Source: Bacteroidales bacterium (GTDB lineage Bacteria; Bacteroidota; Bacteroidia; Bacteroidales; UBA932). Taken from it: a stretch of 41,488 nt of DNA. A model generated the notes under the pieces. That model was not told the origin of the DNA. It made no database searches and worked only from the letters and a program-made list of their open reading frames with translations. Shown here one piece after another: positions 15,933 through 24,398 of this stretch. Location of the stretch: assembly GCA_017442315.1 (NCBI GenBank), contig JAFRZX010000037.1, positions 1 to 41,488 on the forward strand, read 5' to 3'. Positions within the stretch are counted from its first letter, which is position 1; every line of letters starts with the position of its first letter. Position numbers and translations under genes: made by a program.

Positions 15933-16635
15933 AAAGACAATAATATTTGCAATGCTTCTCCTTTCCCTTGCAGGATCTTCCTGTATAAAGGAGAAACTGG
16001 AGACCACATATAACTCTCAGGAGGACAAGATTGACCAGTATATCGAAAAGAACAGATACAAAAAAGTGAAGTATGATGGCATCGGTTCAATTGACACCAC
16101 CATGCATACCGACTCCATATTCAGATACGACACCACTTATTCTGAAGATGAAATTGTCATTGATACTATTCTGGTCAGGATCGATACCACTTTCACCATG
16201 GACACGACATGGGTACCCATGGAACGTACAGAAACGCTCAAGGTCGTTCACAACAACGGTTCAAACCGCCTTATTCTTGTAGAGGGACATGGAGAGGAAC
16301 TGGGAGAAAACGGAAATGTAGCATTGTACTATGCAGGATACACATTCAATGGAAGTCTAAGTCCGTCCAATCTTTTCGTAACCAATCATCAGGCAACAGC
16401 AGAGCAATCCGGATGGGAACTCACTGACAATCAGTTCAATATATACGAAATCAACATGCATGATACAGAGTTGATCGATGGACTGAAATCAGGACTGACA
16501 GGAGTAAGGGAAGGTGAAGAATGTGAAATTCTTTTTTCCGGCAAATACGGATTCGGCAACCATACTTTTGGCATGATTCCTGCAAATTCCGCGCTGCTTT
16601 ACAAGATCTGGGTAATCGGTGTCTCAAACGACTAG
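15925..16635 (+). CDS. FKBP-type peptidyl-prolyl isomerase lipoprotein
   Basis: A 236-residue lipoprotein with the lipobox AGSSC (residues 16-20). After it comes a Thr/Asp-rich stretch with repeated DTT triplets (about 55-95). The C-terminal FKBP-like domain (about 105-235) ends GMIPANSALLYKIWVIGV, the typical FKBP end strand; the interior is divergent, so isomerase activity is uncertain. It overlaps the DHH gene by 8 nt and is likely cotranscribed. Probable location is the periplasmic leaflet or outer membrane. Confidence 0.8.
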   Translation: MDKKTIIFAMLLLSLAGSSCIKEKLETTYNSQEDKIDQYIEKNRYKKVKYDGIGSIDTTMHTDSIFRYDTTYSEDEIVIDTILVRIDTTFTMDTTWVPMERTETLKVVHNNGSNRLILVEGHGEELGENGNVALYYAGYTFNGSLSPSNLFVTNHQATAEQSGWELTDNQFNIYEINMHDTELIDGLKSGLTGVREGEECEILFSGKYGFGNHTFGMIPANSALLYKIWVIGVSND

Positions 16636-16654
16636 TGCAAACAAGTATTTTTAT

Positions 16655-16662
16655 TATATTTG
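16655..16662 (+). promoter_or_regulatory. -7 element upstream of the second FKBP gene
   Basis: TATATTTG fits TAnnTTTG, 35 nt before the ATG at 16698 in the only sizeable gap (62 nt) of the operon. The -33 is poor. Confidence 0.45.
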
Positions 16663-16697
16663 CGGTTCATTAAACTGAAGCAAACTAAATCCGAGTA

Positions 16698-17747
16698 ATG
16701 AAGAATATTCGACATTTCATCCTATATATAGCAGTCGCAGCATTATTTACAGGCTGCGCAAAAACAGAAGCAACAGGTCCTAACGATGCAAACAAGCGAT
16801 ATTTTGATGCATGGCTGCACGTCAACTATCCTGAAGCGAAAAAAATAGGCAACGGCACATATATACTTGAAGAAACAGAAGGGTCAGGTGCAACCGTACA
16901 GGCCAACGGTTATGCATTCGTAGACTGCATAACATCAGACCTGAACGGCAACATCAGCGCATATACTGATTCAGTAACAGCGTCAATGTTAGGCACATAT
17001 AAGCCATCAACCTATTATGGGCCAAAAGTATGGAGCACTTACGACGGCAATATCCTGGCAGGAGTAAGGGATGCGGTGATAGGGATGAAGGTCGGAGGAA
17101 GCAGAAAGATTGCTGTTCCATCCTGGCTCATGACATACAAATCCTTCTCTACCGAGGCAGAATATCTTGGCAATTCGACAGACTATTCCGCTTCCATTTA
17201 CGAATTTACCATCCGGGATTTCACTTCGGACATGGTCCAGTGGCAGATTGACACAATCGGAAACTTCTTCAAAAATGAAAAAATCCTTATTGACGGTAGT
17301 CCGGCAAAGGATGTATTCAATGGAATGACAGCAGCAGACTCCGTAAAATTCGGTGTCTACTACAAAGGGATCGACATTCCTGAGGATCCGGTTAGCTTTT
17401 CCTCTGACACTACCATCTATATAAACTACACAGGCAGACTGCTTGACGGAAAGGTATTTGACACAAATGTAAAGCGCATTGCGATAGACAGCGAGATATA
17501 TTCCGAAGGGAAGGCGTATGAGCCGGCTGAAGTAAAGTGGGGTAATTCATATTCTGAAATCACACTCAATGGTTCTACCGTCATCAGTGGCTTTGCTTTG
17601 ACCCTTTGGCAGATGCATGCCGGAGAAAAAGGAGTCGGTGTCTTCTCGTCCGGATACGGATACAGCTACTCAGGAAGCGGCTCAAGCATTCCTGCCTATG
17701 CTCCGTTGATTTTTGAAATTGAGATTGTAGACAAACCGGAGGAATAA
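16698..17747 (+). CDS. lipoprotein with two FKBP-like domains
   Basis: A 349-residue lipoprotein (lipobox LFTGC, Cys20). It has two FKBP-like repeats, about 45-165 and 220-345. The second has the recognisable YINYTGRLLDGKVFDTN and SIPAYAPLIFEIEIV; the first has YTD..VGGSRKIAVPSWL and ends in YEFTIRDF. It probably folds or chaperones exported proteins in the periplasm. It is a relative of the preceding FKBP gene, and the MATE gene starts one base after its stop. Confidence 0.85.
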   Translation: MKNIRHFILYIAVAALFTGCAKTEATGPNDANKRYFDAWLHVNYPEAKKIGNGTYILEETEGSGATVQANGYAFVDCITSDLNGNISAYTDSVTASMLGTYKPSTYYGPKVWSTYDGNILAGVRDAVIGMKVGGSRKIAVPSWLMTYKSFSTEAEYLGNSTDYSASIYEFTIRDFTSDMVQWQIDTIGNFFKNEKILIDGSPAKDVFNGMTAADSVKFGVYYKGIDIPEDPVSFSSDTTIYINYTGRLLDGKVFDTNVKRIAIDSEIYSEGKAYEPAEVKWGNSYSEITLNGSTVISGFALTLWQMHAGEKGVGVFSSGYGYSYSGSGSSIPAYAPLIFEIEIVDKPEE

Positions 17748-17748
17748 A

Positions 17749-19137
17749 ATGGCAGGACAGATATCCATTCCAACGGAACTCGGAACAGAAAAGATAGGCA
17801 AACTCCTGAAGCAGTACGCTCTACCTGCAATCATTGCACAGACAGCGGCATCAATTTACAACATGGTGGACAGCATCTTCATCGGACAAGGTGTGGGTCC
17901 GCTTGCAATCTCCGGACTTGCTGTCACATTTCCACTGATGAACCTTTCCACCGCATTCGGTACATTAGTCGGAGCAGGAGCATCCACAATGCTGTCTGTA
18001 CTGCTGGGCCAGAAGAACTATAAAGCCGCTAACAAAGTCCTCGGAAATAATGTAAGCCTGAATATAATCATTGGTGTTATCTTCATGGCTGCTGCCTTGA
18101 TATTCATTGATCCGATTCTATACTTCTTCGGAGCTAGCGAAAACACTCTGCCCTATGCCAAGGAATACATCAGCATCATACTTTACGGGAATGTCATAAC
18201 CCATCTGTACTTCGGACTCAATGCAGCAATGCGCTCTTCAGGAAGTCCGAAGAAAGCTATGGCACTGACCATATTCACAGTCATATTCAATACGGTCCTT
18301 GATCCAATATTTATATTCGTGCTTGACATGGGTATTGCTGGAGCAGCATGGGCTACGGTAATTTCTCAGGCGGCAGCAATGGTGGTCGTAATGCATCACT
18401 TCAGCGACAGGTCACGAGCTTTCCATTTTGAGAAAGGCATCATAAGTCTGGACAAGCGTGTAGCAAGAGACTCTCTTGCCATCGGCATGGGACCATTCCT
18501 TATGAATGCTGCAGCATGCCTTGTCACCTTATTCATCAATCAACAATTGAGAGAATACAGCGGAGACCTTGGCATCGGTGCATACGGCATCTGCAACAGA
18601 TTGATATTCATGTTCATAATGATATGCATGGGATTGAATCAAGGTATGCAGCCTATAGCCGGTTATAACTATGGAGCGAGGCAATATTCCCGCGTGAAGG
18701 AGGTATTCTGGAGAACTGCGGCACTTGCCATGTGCATGACGACTCTATGCTTCATTGTGGGAATGTTCATTCCTGAAACAGCATGCGGAATATTCACTCA
18801 CGACAATGAACTTCTGGCCCTTTCATCACATGCATTGAGAATAATGGTGATTATCTTTCCATTAGTCGGATTCCAGATGATTGCGACGAATTTCTTCCAG
18901 AGCCTGGGCATGGTCAAGAAATCTGTCATATTATCTCTCTCCAGACAAATACTTTTCCTGCTTCCTCTACTCTATGCACTGCCCTTATGGTTCGAAGCTG
19001 ATGGCATATGGATGAGTTTTCCTATCTCAGATTTTGCTGCTACATTACTGACAGGAATAATGCTTTACAACCTGTTCAAGAAATTCAACATGATGAAGGA
19101 TGGAGAAGACCCGAAGATTTTAGGAAGCCAGCTATAG
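17749..19137 (+). CDS. MATE family multidrug/Na+ antiporter
   Basis: A 462-residue inner-membrane exporter of the MATE (DinF/NorM-like) family with about twelve hydrophobic segments in two bundles. Family features include QTAASIYNMVDSIFIGQGVG near residue 30, the loop AMRSSGSPKKAM, and GLNQGMQPIAGYNYGA in the second half. Substrates cannot be inferred. It starts 1 nt after the FKBP stop and is followed 11 nt later by the cytidylate-kinase-like gene. Confidence 0.92.
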   Translation: MAGQISIPTELGTEKIGKLLKQYALPAIIAQTAASIYNMVDSIFIGQGVGPLAISGLAVTFPLMNLSTAFGTLVGAGASTMLSVLLGQKNYKAANKVLGNNVSLNIIIGVIFMAAALIFIDPILYFFGASENTLPYAKEYISIILYGNVITHLYFGLNAAMRSSGSPKKAMALTIFTVIFNTVLDPIFIFVLDMGIAGAAWATVISQAAAMVVVMHHFSDRSRAFHFEKGIISLDKRVARDSLAIGMGPFLMNAAACLVTLFINQQLREYSGDLGIGAYGICNRLIFMFIMICMGLNQGMQPIAGYNYGARQYSRVKEVFWRTAALAMCMTTLCFIVGMFIPETACGIFTHDNELLALSSHALRIMVIIFPLVGFQMIATNFFQSLGMVKKSVILSLSRQILFLLPLLYALPLWFEADGIWMSFPISDFAATLLTGIMLYNLFKKFNMMKDGEDPKILGSQL

Positions 19138-19148
19138 AAGACAAGTAT

Positions 19149-19763
19149 ATGAAAAAAATCATAATCACAATAGGAAGACAATTCGGCAGCGGAGGTCTAG
19201 CTGTTGCCAAGGAGTTAGGCAGCAAGCTTAATCTCCCGGTATATGACAGCGAACTTATAAGCAAAGCTGCACAGGACAGCGGTTTCAGTGCTGAATTCTT
19301 TGAAAAGAAGGATGAAACCAGAACATCATTTTCATTAAATGCAGCTTTCGCATCCATATTCTCATCTGCAGCAGAAGACTTCATAAGCGAAAGCGGCCTG
19401 TTCAAGTTGCAATGTGAAACTATCCGGAAGATTGCCGAGCAAGGCTCTGCCATAATTGTAGGACGCTGTTCTGATTATGTACTCAGAGATACAGGATATA
19501 CCCTGAATATATTCCTAACATCACCTATGCCTGTAAGAGTGAAACGCATTTCGGAAAGAACGGGGCTAGATGCTGAAAAAGCAGAGGAGCTGATTATCAA
19601 GAAGGATAAGGCCAGAGAGGAATATTACAATTACTACACATTCGGCAACTGGGGCACAGCATCGAACTATGATATGTGCATAGACTCTTCTATTCTCGGA
19701 ATAGAAGGAACTGCCGAATTTATAATGGATCTTGCAACCAGATCCGGAATTCTTGAGCAATGA
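19149..19763 (+). CDS. cytidylate-kinase-like family protein
   Basis: A 204-residue protein of the cytidylate-kinase-like family (PF13189). ITIGRQFGSGGLAVAKELG is the P-loop region, then YDSELISKAAQDSG, GSAIIVGRCSDYVLRD and RVKRISERTGLD. It differs from true CMP kinase (Cmk) and may phosphorylate another substrate. The start is ATG 19149; the upstream frame lies inside the MATE gene. It overlaps the serine hydrolase start by 4 nt (ATGA). Confidence 0.85.
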   Translation: MKKIIITIGRQFGSGGLAVAKELGSKLNLPVYDSELISKAAQDSGFSAEFFEKKDETRTSFSLNAAFASIFSSAAEDFISESGLFKLQCETIRKIAEQGSAIIVGRCSDYVLRDTGYTLNIFLTSPMPVRVKRISERTGLDAEKAEELIIKKDKAREEYYNYYTFGNWGTASNYDMCIDSSILGIEGTAEFIMDLATRSGILEQ

Positions 19764-21076
19764 AGATCAGACCTCTAATCATAGCCGCTGCTTCAGCTGC
19801 ATTAACGGCAATCATATTTGCAACAGCTTCATCCTTGTACAAGAAGGATATCAAGCACCCTGAAACCATAGATTTCCCCACAAGGCTCAACCTTGTGCTG
19901 AAGAACCAGATGTCAGAATTTGAAGAACTCAAAGGGCTCGACAAAAAGGTAATCAGATTCATGCGAGACTGGCAGATCAAAGGTGCATCACTGGCCATTA
20001 CCAGAAACGACTCTCTTGTCTACGCAAAAGGATACGGATGGGCTGATGAAGAAAATGAGATAAAGATGGAGCCTGGACACATCCTCAGGATGGCATCAGT
20101 CTCAAAACTTATAACAGCCACAGGAATAATGGTACTTCAAGACCGTGGCCTCCTCAACATCAAGGACACTGTTTTCGGTCCATCAGGAATTCTAAACACC
20201 GAAGAATTCAATTCAATTATAAAAGACCGGAATCATCATAAGATTACCGTTGAGCATCTTCTCAGGCATCAGGGCGGTTTTTATCGTGATCCTCTTTTCT
20301 CATCACGTGATGTCATGCATCAGATGCAGCTCCAGCACGCTCCGGTAAAGGAGGATTTCTACAGACTCGTACTAAGCCACAAGCTCAGATTTGCCCCCGG
20401 TTCATGGCAGAAATACTCAAACTTCGGATATCTTCTGCTTTCTGAAATCATTGAACATGTATCCGGGCAGCCATACGATAAGTTCATAAAGGAGGAAGTT
20501 CTCATCCCTGCAGGATGCTACGACATGCATATAGCCGGCAACTACTATGAAGACAGGCTTGAAAACGAAGTCAGATACTACACTCATGAAGGCGACGGAA
20601 AGTTCATAGAAGATTACACAGGCAACGGAGCAATCGTAGAAAGGTGTTATGGAGGAAACAATATCCCTCTTCTGTCAGGTGCAGGGGCATGGTGCGGTTC
20701 ACCTGCAGAAATAGCCCGACTGGTATCAGCCATCGATGGTCATCCCGGAGTACCGGACATCATATCCGAAGAAAGCATGAAGCTGATGACCGAATACTTC
20801 GATAAGGATACATTCTCGCTTGGATGGAACGACACTAATCCTGAGAAGGGCTGGAGTCGCACAGGTACATTGGCAGGAACCAGTGCCTTGGTCAGATACT
20901 TCCCGGACGGAGAGTGCTGGATCCTGGTCACAAATACAAGCACATGGCGCGGTCCGGGACTATCCCGATACACCAACGCCATGTTCGAATCCTGCCGACA
21001 GCAATATAGCAGTTCTCTGCCGGAAAAAGACTTGTTCAATTGTTCTGTCAGAAATGATCCGGATGATAATATCTGA
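19760..21076 (+). CDS. serine hydrolase, beta-lactamase class C-like
   Basis: A 438-residue exported or membrane-anchored serine hydrolase of the penicillin-binding/AmpC-like family. A hydrophobic N-terminus (1-27) is followed by the SxxK motif SVSK (113-116), YSN (219-221) and a C-terminal RTGTLAGTS in place of the usual KTG/HTG box. It may act as a DD-peptidase, esterase or beta-lactamase; the substrate is unknown. It ends the plus operon begun by the DHH gene, and its 3' end overlaps the buk gene on the other strand by 29 bp. Confidence 0.87.
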   Translation: MKIRPLIIAAASAALTAIIFATASSLYKKDIKHPETIDFPTRLNLVLKNQMSEFEELKGLDKKVIRFMRDWQIKGASLAITRNDSLVYAKGYGWADEENEIKMEPGHILRMASVSKLITATGIMVLQDRGLLNIKDTVFGPSGILNTEEFNSIIKDRNHHKITVEHLLRHQGGFYRDPLFSSRDVMHQMQLQHAPVKEDFYRLVLSHKLRFAPGSWQKYSNFGYLLLSEIIEHVSGQPYDKFIKEEVLIPAGCYDMHIAGNYYEDRLENEVRYYTHEGDGKFIEDYTGNGAIVERCYGGNNIPLLSGAGAWCGSPAEIARLVSAIDGHPGVPDIISEESMKLMTEYFDKDTFSLGWNDTNPEKGWSRTGTLAGTSALVRYFPDGECWILVTNTSTWRGPGLSRYTNAMFESCRQQYSSSLPEKDLFNCSVRNDPDDNI

Positions 21077-22160
21077 TATCAAATTCCCCTGACAGTATCC
21101 CATAGCCGTTTTCAGCTAAAGACTCCAGTTCATTTTCACCAGCATACACCTCAACAGGGGCGATGAAGGATACCCTTGACCGAATATCCTCAACAACTGC
21201 ATCGTTGTGAGCAATGCCACCTGTCAGGACGATAGCATCTACTTTTCCTGACACAACAACAGAAACTGCTGCGATATACTTTGCGACTGATATGCTATAT
21301 CCTTTCAGAAAGACAGCATAGGCATCATCATGTTCTGCACGGGCTGAAATTTCTCTGAAATCATTTGTCCCGAAGTAAGCAACGGCCCCACCCTTGCCTA
21401 CCAGTTTCTTCTTCACCTCGTCTTTTGTATACTTTCCGCTGAAGCACATTTCCACTAGAGGGAAAGCTGGGACAGACCCTGCACGCTCCGGGGTGATAGG
21501 TCCATCTCCACCAAGTGCATCATTTGTATCTATCACCAGACCGTTACGATGAAGGGACACCGAAGTTCCTCCACCCATGTGCGCAACAATCACTGTAACA
21601 TCTTTATTGGTTTTCCCTACACTCCTGGCATATCGTCTTACCATAGCACGGGAATTCAATGCATGAAAAAGAGTCCTTCTTGGGAACTCAGGAAGCCCTC
21701 CGACCTTCACTTCATCAAGCATTTCATCTGCCATAGGTGGATCGGCGATATAAGCCCTGCACATGGCGGACATTCCTTTTTGCATACGTACCTTATTCAC
21801 TTCCACAGCAATATCATCTGCTATGAGAGCACTTAAATTACATGCATGCACCCCATCCTTTCCAGACATCAATGCATCACGCATTTCCTTATTGACTTCA
21901 TAAACTCCCGTACGTATCGGTGTAATCAAGCCTCCACGAGCCATTACTACATCTATTGTATCCAAAGCGATACCTTTCTCGACAAGAAAATCCGTAATGG
22001 AATCCCGGCGCATTCCGCCCTGATCCATTACGGATTCGTATTTTGCAACTTCTTCTGCAGTATGCGTAAGATTCTGCTCAAAGAGTTTTTCCCCTGAGTC
22101 GTAAAATCCTATCTTTGTCGAGGTGGATCCGGTATTGACTACCAGTATTCTACCTTTCAT
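21048..22160 (-). CDS. buk: butyrate kinase
   Basis: A 370-residue ASKHA-fold kinase that makes ATP from butyryl-phosphate (or branched relatives) and ADP. Motifs: VNTGSTSTK (8-16), MARGGLITPI, IVAHMGGGTS, DALGGDGPITPERAG and IVLTGGIAHND. Longer-range features match Buk rather than AckA, which is encoded nearby. It is third in the ackA-ptb-buk run, 26 nt after ptb, and its end overlaps the serine hydrolase. Confidence 0.93.
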   Translation of the reverse strand: MKGRILVVNTGSTSTKIGFYDSGEKLFEQNLTHTAEEVAKYESVMDQGGMRRDSITDFLVEKGIALDTIDVVMARGGLITPIRTGVYEVNKEMRDALMSGKDGVHACNLSALIADDIAVEVNKVRMQKGMSAMCRAYIADPPMADEMLDEVKVGGLPEFPRRTLFHALNSRAMVRRYARSVGKTNKDVTVIVAHMGGGTSVSLHRNGLVIDTNDALGGDGPITPERAGSVPAFPLVEMCFSGKYTKDEVKKKLVGKGGAVAYFGTNDFREISARAEHDDAYAVFLKGYSISVAKYIAAVSVVVSGKVDAIVLTGGIAHNDAVVEDIRSRVSFIAPVEVYAGENELESLAENGYGILSGEFDIRYYHPDHF

Positions 22161-22186
22161 GATTATGGGTTTGTTTTTATTAAATA

Positions 22187-23095
22187 CTATTTCACAGACA
22201 TAGCTGCTATTGCTATCGAATTGAGTTTTGTTTCAATGCTGTCAGCACGGCTGGAAAGGACACAAGGCACTTTTGCACCCACCAATATACCAGCTTGTTT
22301 CACACCAGATACAAGCTTGGAATTAGTCTTGTAAAAGACATTCCCTGATTCTATATTTGGAAACAGCAGGCAATCTGCATCGCCCGCTACAGGACTCACA
22401 AGACCTTTTATTTGAGCAGACTCCTTGTCAATGGCCACATCCAGTGCAAGAGGACCGTCAGCAACACATCCGCTTATCTGCCCCCGTTCTACCATCTTTG
22501 AAAGCATCGCTGCCTCAACAGATGCCGGCTGACTCATCAGAACCTGCTCAGTAGCTGCTATAACAGCCACTTTAGGAGTCTGCACTCCTACTGCCCTGGC
22601 CGTCTTCACAAGGAATTCCATTATAGTCTGCTTCTGCTTGATGTCCGGAGCAGGAATCACTGCCACATCACCTACGAACAGAAGTTTGTGATAGCCCGGT
22701 ATCTGTAGTGTCGTACAATGGGTCAAAGTGCCCTTTGGTGGAAGAAGACCGTTCTCCTTATTGAGAATGGCCCTCAGGAACTTATCTGTGGAACACAATC
22801 CCTTCATAAGGAAGTCCCCCTCTCCATTGCGGACCATCTGCACCGCCTGAGACACCGAAGATAATTCATCGGGATTATCTACAATACTGAAGACTGATTG
22901 GTCAACTCCTTCTTCATGGCATGCCTGTGCAATCTTTTCGTCATCGCCAACCAAGGTAACATCGGCCAGACCAAGGGCAACCGCCTTCGCAGCTGCCGCT
23001 ATGGAATGACCGTCAACACCCCATGCCACGACCATCCTCTTCCTGGTTTCTCTGGTCTTGAGATAGGCAAAGATTTCTGAAAATCCTGTAAACAT
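22187..23095 (-). CDS. ptb: phosphate butyryltransferase / phosphate acyltransferase
   Basis: A 302-residue PTA/PTB-type enzyme that converts an acyl-CoA plus phosphate to acyl-phosphate and CoA. Features: DVTLVGDDEKI, GEGDFLMKGLCSTDKFLRA, VGDVAVIPAPD, VADGPLALDVAID and LLFPNIESGNVFYK. I start at the ATG at 23095, which overlaps the ackA stop (ATGA); a GTG at 23098 is the alternative. Pairing with both ackA and buk suggests it may serve both acetyl and butyryl branches. Confidence 0.9.
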   Translation of the reverse strand: MFTGFSEIFAYLKTRETRKRMVVAWGVDGHSIAAAAKAVALGLADVTLVGDDEKIAQACHEEGVDQSVFSIVDNPDELSSVSQAVQMVRNGEGDFLMKGLCSTDKFLRAILNKENGLLPPKGTLTHCTTLQIPGYHKLLFVGDVAVIPAPDIKQKQTIMEFLVKTARAVGVQTPKVAVIAATEQVLMSQPASVEAAMLSKMVERGQISGCVADGPLALDVAIDKESAQIKGLVSPVAGDADCLLFPNIESGNVFYKTNSKLVSGVKQAGILVGAKVPCVLSSRADSIETKLNSIAIAAMSVK

Positions 23096-24309
23096 CACTC
23101 TTCTTCGTTTCTTACAATATTCATTGTGTCACGTGCAATCATCAGTTCCTCATTGGTGGTGATGAGTGCAACCTTTACTTTCGAATCAGGAAGAGTGATG
23201 ATTGTATCCTCACCTCTTACCACATTTGCGTCATAATCGAACTTGACACCCAGATATGTAAGATTCTCACATACCCTGCGGCGCAGACGGCTGTTGTTTT
23301 CTCCAATGCCTCCTGTAAAGACTATCAGATCCACACCGTTCATAGCTGCTGCATACGCTCCTATGTATTTTGTAATCTCGTATGTAAGCTTCTTAAGAGT
23401 CAGTTTTGCCTTTGGATTTCCGCTGTTTGCGGCTTCATCAAGATCACGTGCATCAGAAGACACACAAGAAAGTCCAAGAAAACCACTCTTCTTGTTCAGA
23501 ACCTTACTCATCTCCGCAGCAGACAGGCCTTCTTTCTCCTGAATATACGTAACTACTTCCGGATCGACGCTTCCGCTACGGGTTCCCATGATCAGACCCT
23601 CAAGAGGAGTAAATCCCATAGTCGTATCTATAGACTTTCCATTGACTACAGCTGCTATCGAACTTCCGTTTCCAAGATGGCAGGTGATGATCTTTGAGTA
23701 ATTCAAATCAAGACCTGCAAATTTAGCACCCTTTGCAGAAACATACTTATGGCTTGTTCCATGGAAACCATAGCGACGGACACCGTATTTCTCATAATAT
23801 TCATACGGCAGGCCATACATATATGCATAAGCAGGCATTGTCTGATGGAATGCCGTATCAAACACACCTACCTGAGGCACATTAGGCAGCACTGATGAGA
23901 CAGCCTTGATACCCAAAATGTTTGCCGGGTTATGAAGAGGGGCGAAAACCGAGCATTTCTCCAACTGGTCAATGACCTTATCCGTAATAAGCTGGCTGCA
24001 GACAAATTCTTCTGCTCCATGCACTACACGATGTCCCACAGCTTCAATATCTTCCAATGTCGCAAGCACTCCGCATTCTTTATCAAGAAGAGCATCCAGC
24101 ACCGCCTTGATACCGACAGTATGATCTTCTATCGGCATTTCCTTCACTAGTTTTTCCTTTCCGGCTGCCTGATGCTTGAGACATCCTGTTTCCATTCCGA
24201 TCCTCTCAACCAATCCTTTGGCAAGAAGATCATATACCTCATCATTCTTCATATCAAGCAACTGATACTTCAATGAGGAACTTCCGCAATTAAGAACTAA
24301 GATTATCAT
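23095..24309 (-). CDS. ackA: acetate kinase
   Basis: A 404-residue acetate kinase forming ATP from acetyl-phosphate. The start NCGSSSLKYQLLD and the motifs VGHRVVHGAEEF, VGVFDTAFHQTMP, YGFHGTSHKYV, ITCHLGNGSS and VFTGGIGENNS are all classical AckA signatures. It is the first gene of ackA-ptb-buk; the promoter candidate is at 24353-24385. No pta is visible in the window. Confidence 0.95.
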   Translation of the reverse strand: MIILVLNCGSSSLKYQLLDMKNDEVYDLLAKGLVERIGMETGCLKHQAAGKEKLVKEMPIEDHTVGIKAVLDALLDKECGVLATLEDIEAVGHRVVHGAEEFVCSQLITDKVIDQLEKCSVFAPLHNPANILGIKAVSSVLPNVPQVGVFDTAFHQTMPAYAYMYGLPYEYYEKYGVRRYGFHGTSHKYVSAKGAKFAGLDLNYSKIITCHLGNGSSIAAVVNGKSIDTTMGFTPLEGLIMGTRSGSVDPEVVTYIQEKEGLSAAEMSKVLNKKSGFLGLSCVSSDARDLDEAANSGNPKAKLTLKKLTYEITKYIGAYAAAMNGVDLIVFTGGIGENNSRLRRRVCENLTYLGVKFDYDANVVRGEDTIITLPDSKVKVALITTNEELMIARDTMNIVRNEEE

Positions 24310-24352
24310 GATAAATTATTAATGATTTTTCAAAAAAACGGGTCAAACCATG

Positions 24353-24385
24353 CAAAGTTATAAAAAATATCACTATTTTAGCAAA
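24353..24385 (-). promoter_or_regulatory. Bacteroides-type promoter for ackA-ptb-buk
   Basis: On the minus strand TTTG (24382-24385), 21 nt, then TAACTTTG (24353-24360), 43 nt before the ackA start. The spacing is slightly longer than the usual 19. Confidence 0.65.
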
Positions 24386-24398
24386 AAGTAGGAACGAA

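Noticed and set aside
15206-16090. Minus-strand frame of about 294 codons opposite the DHH gene
   Set aside because: Ser/Pro-rich composition typical of an antisense shadow; the plus strand carries full DHH-DHHA1 motifs.
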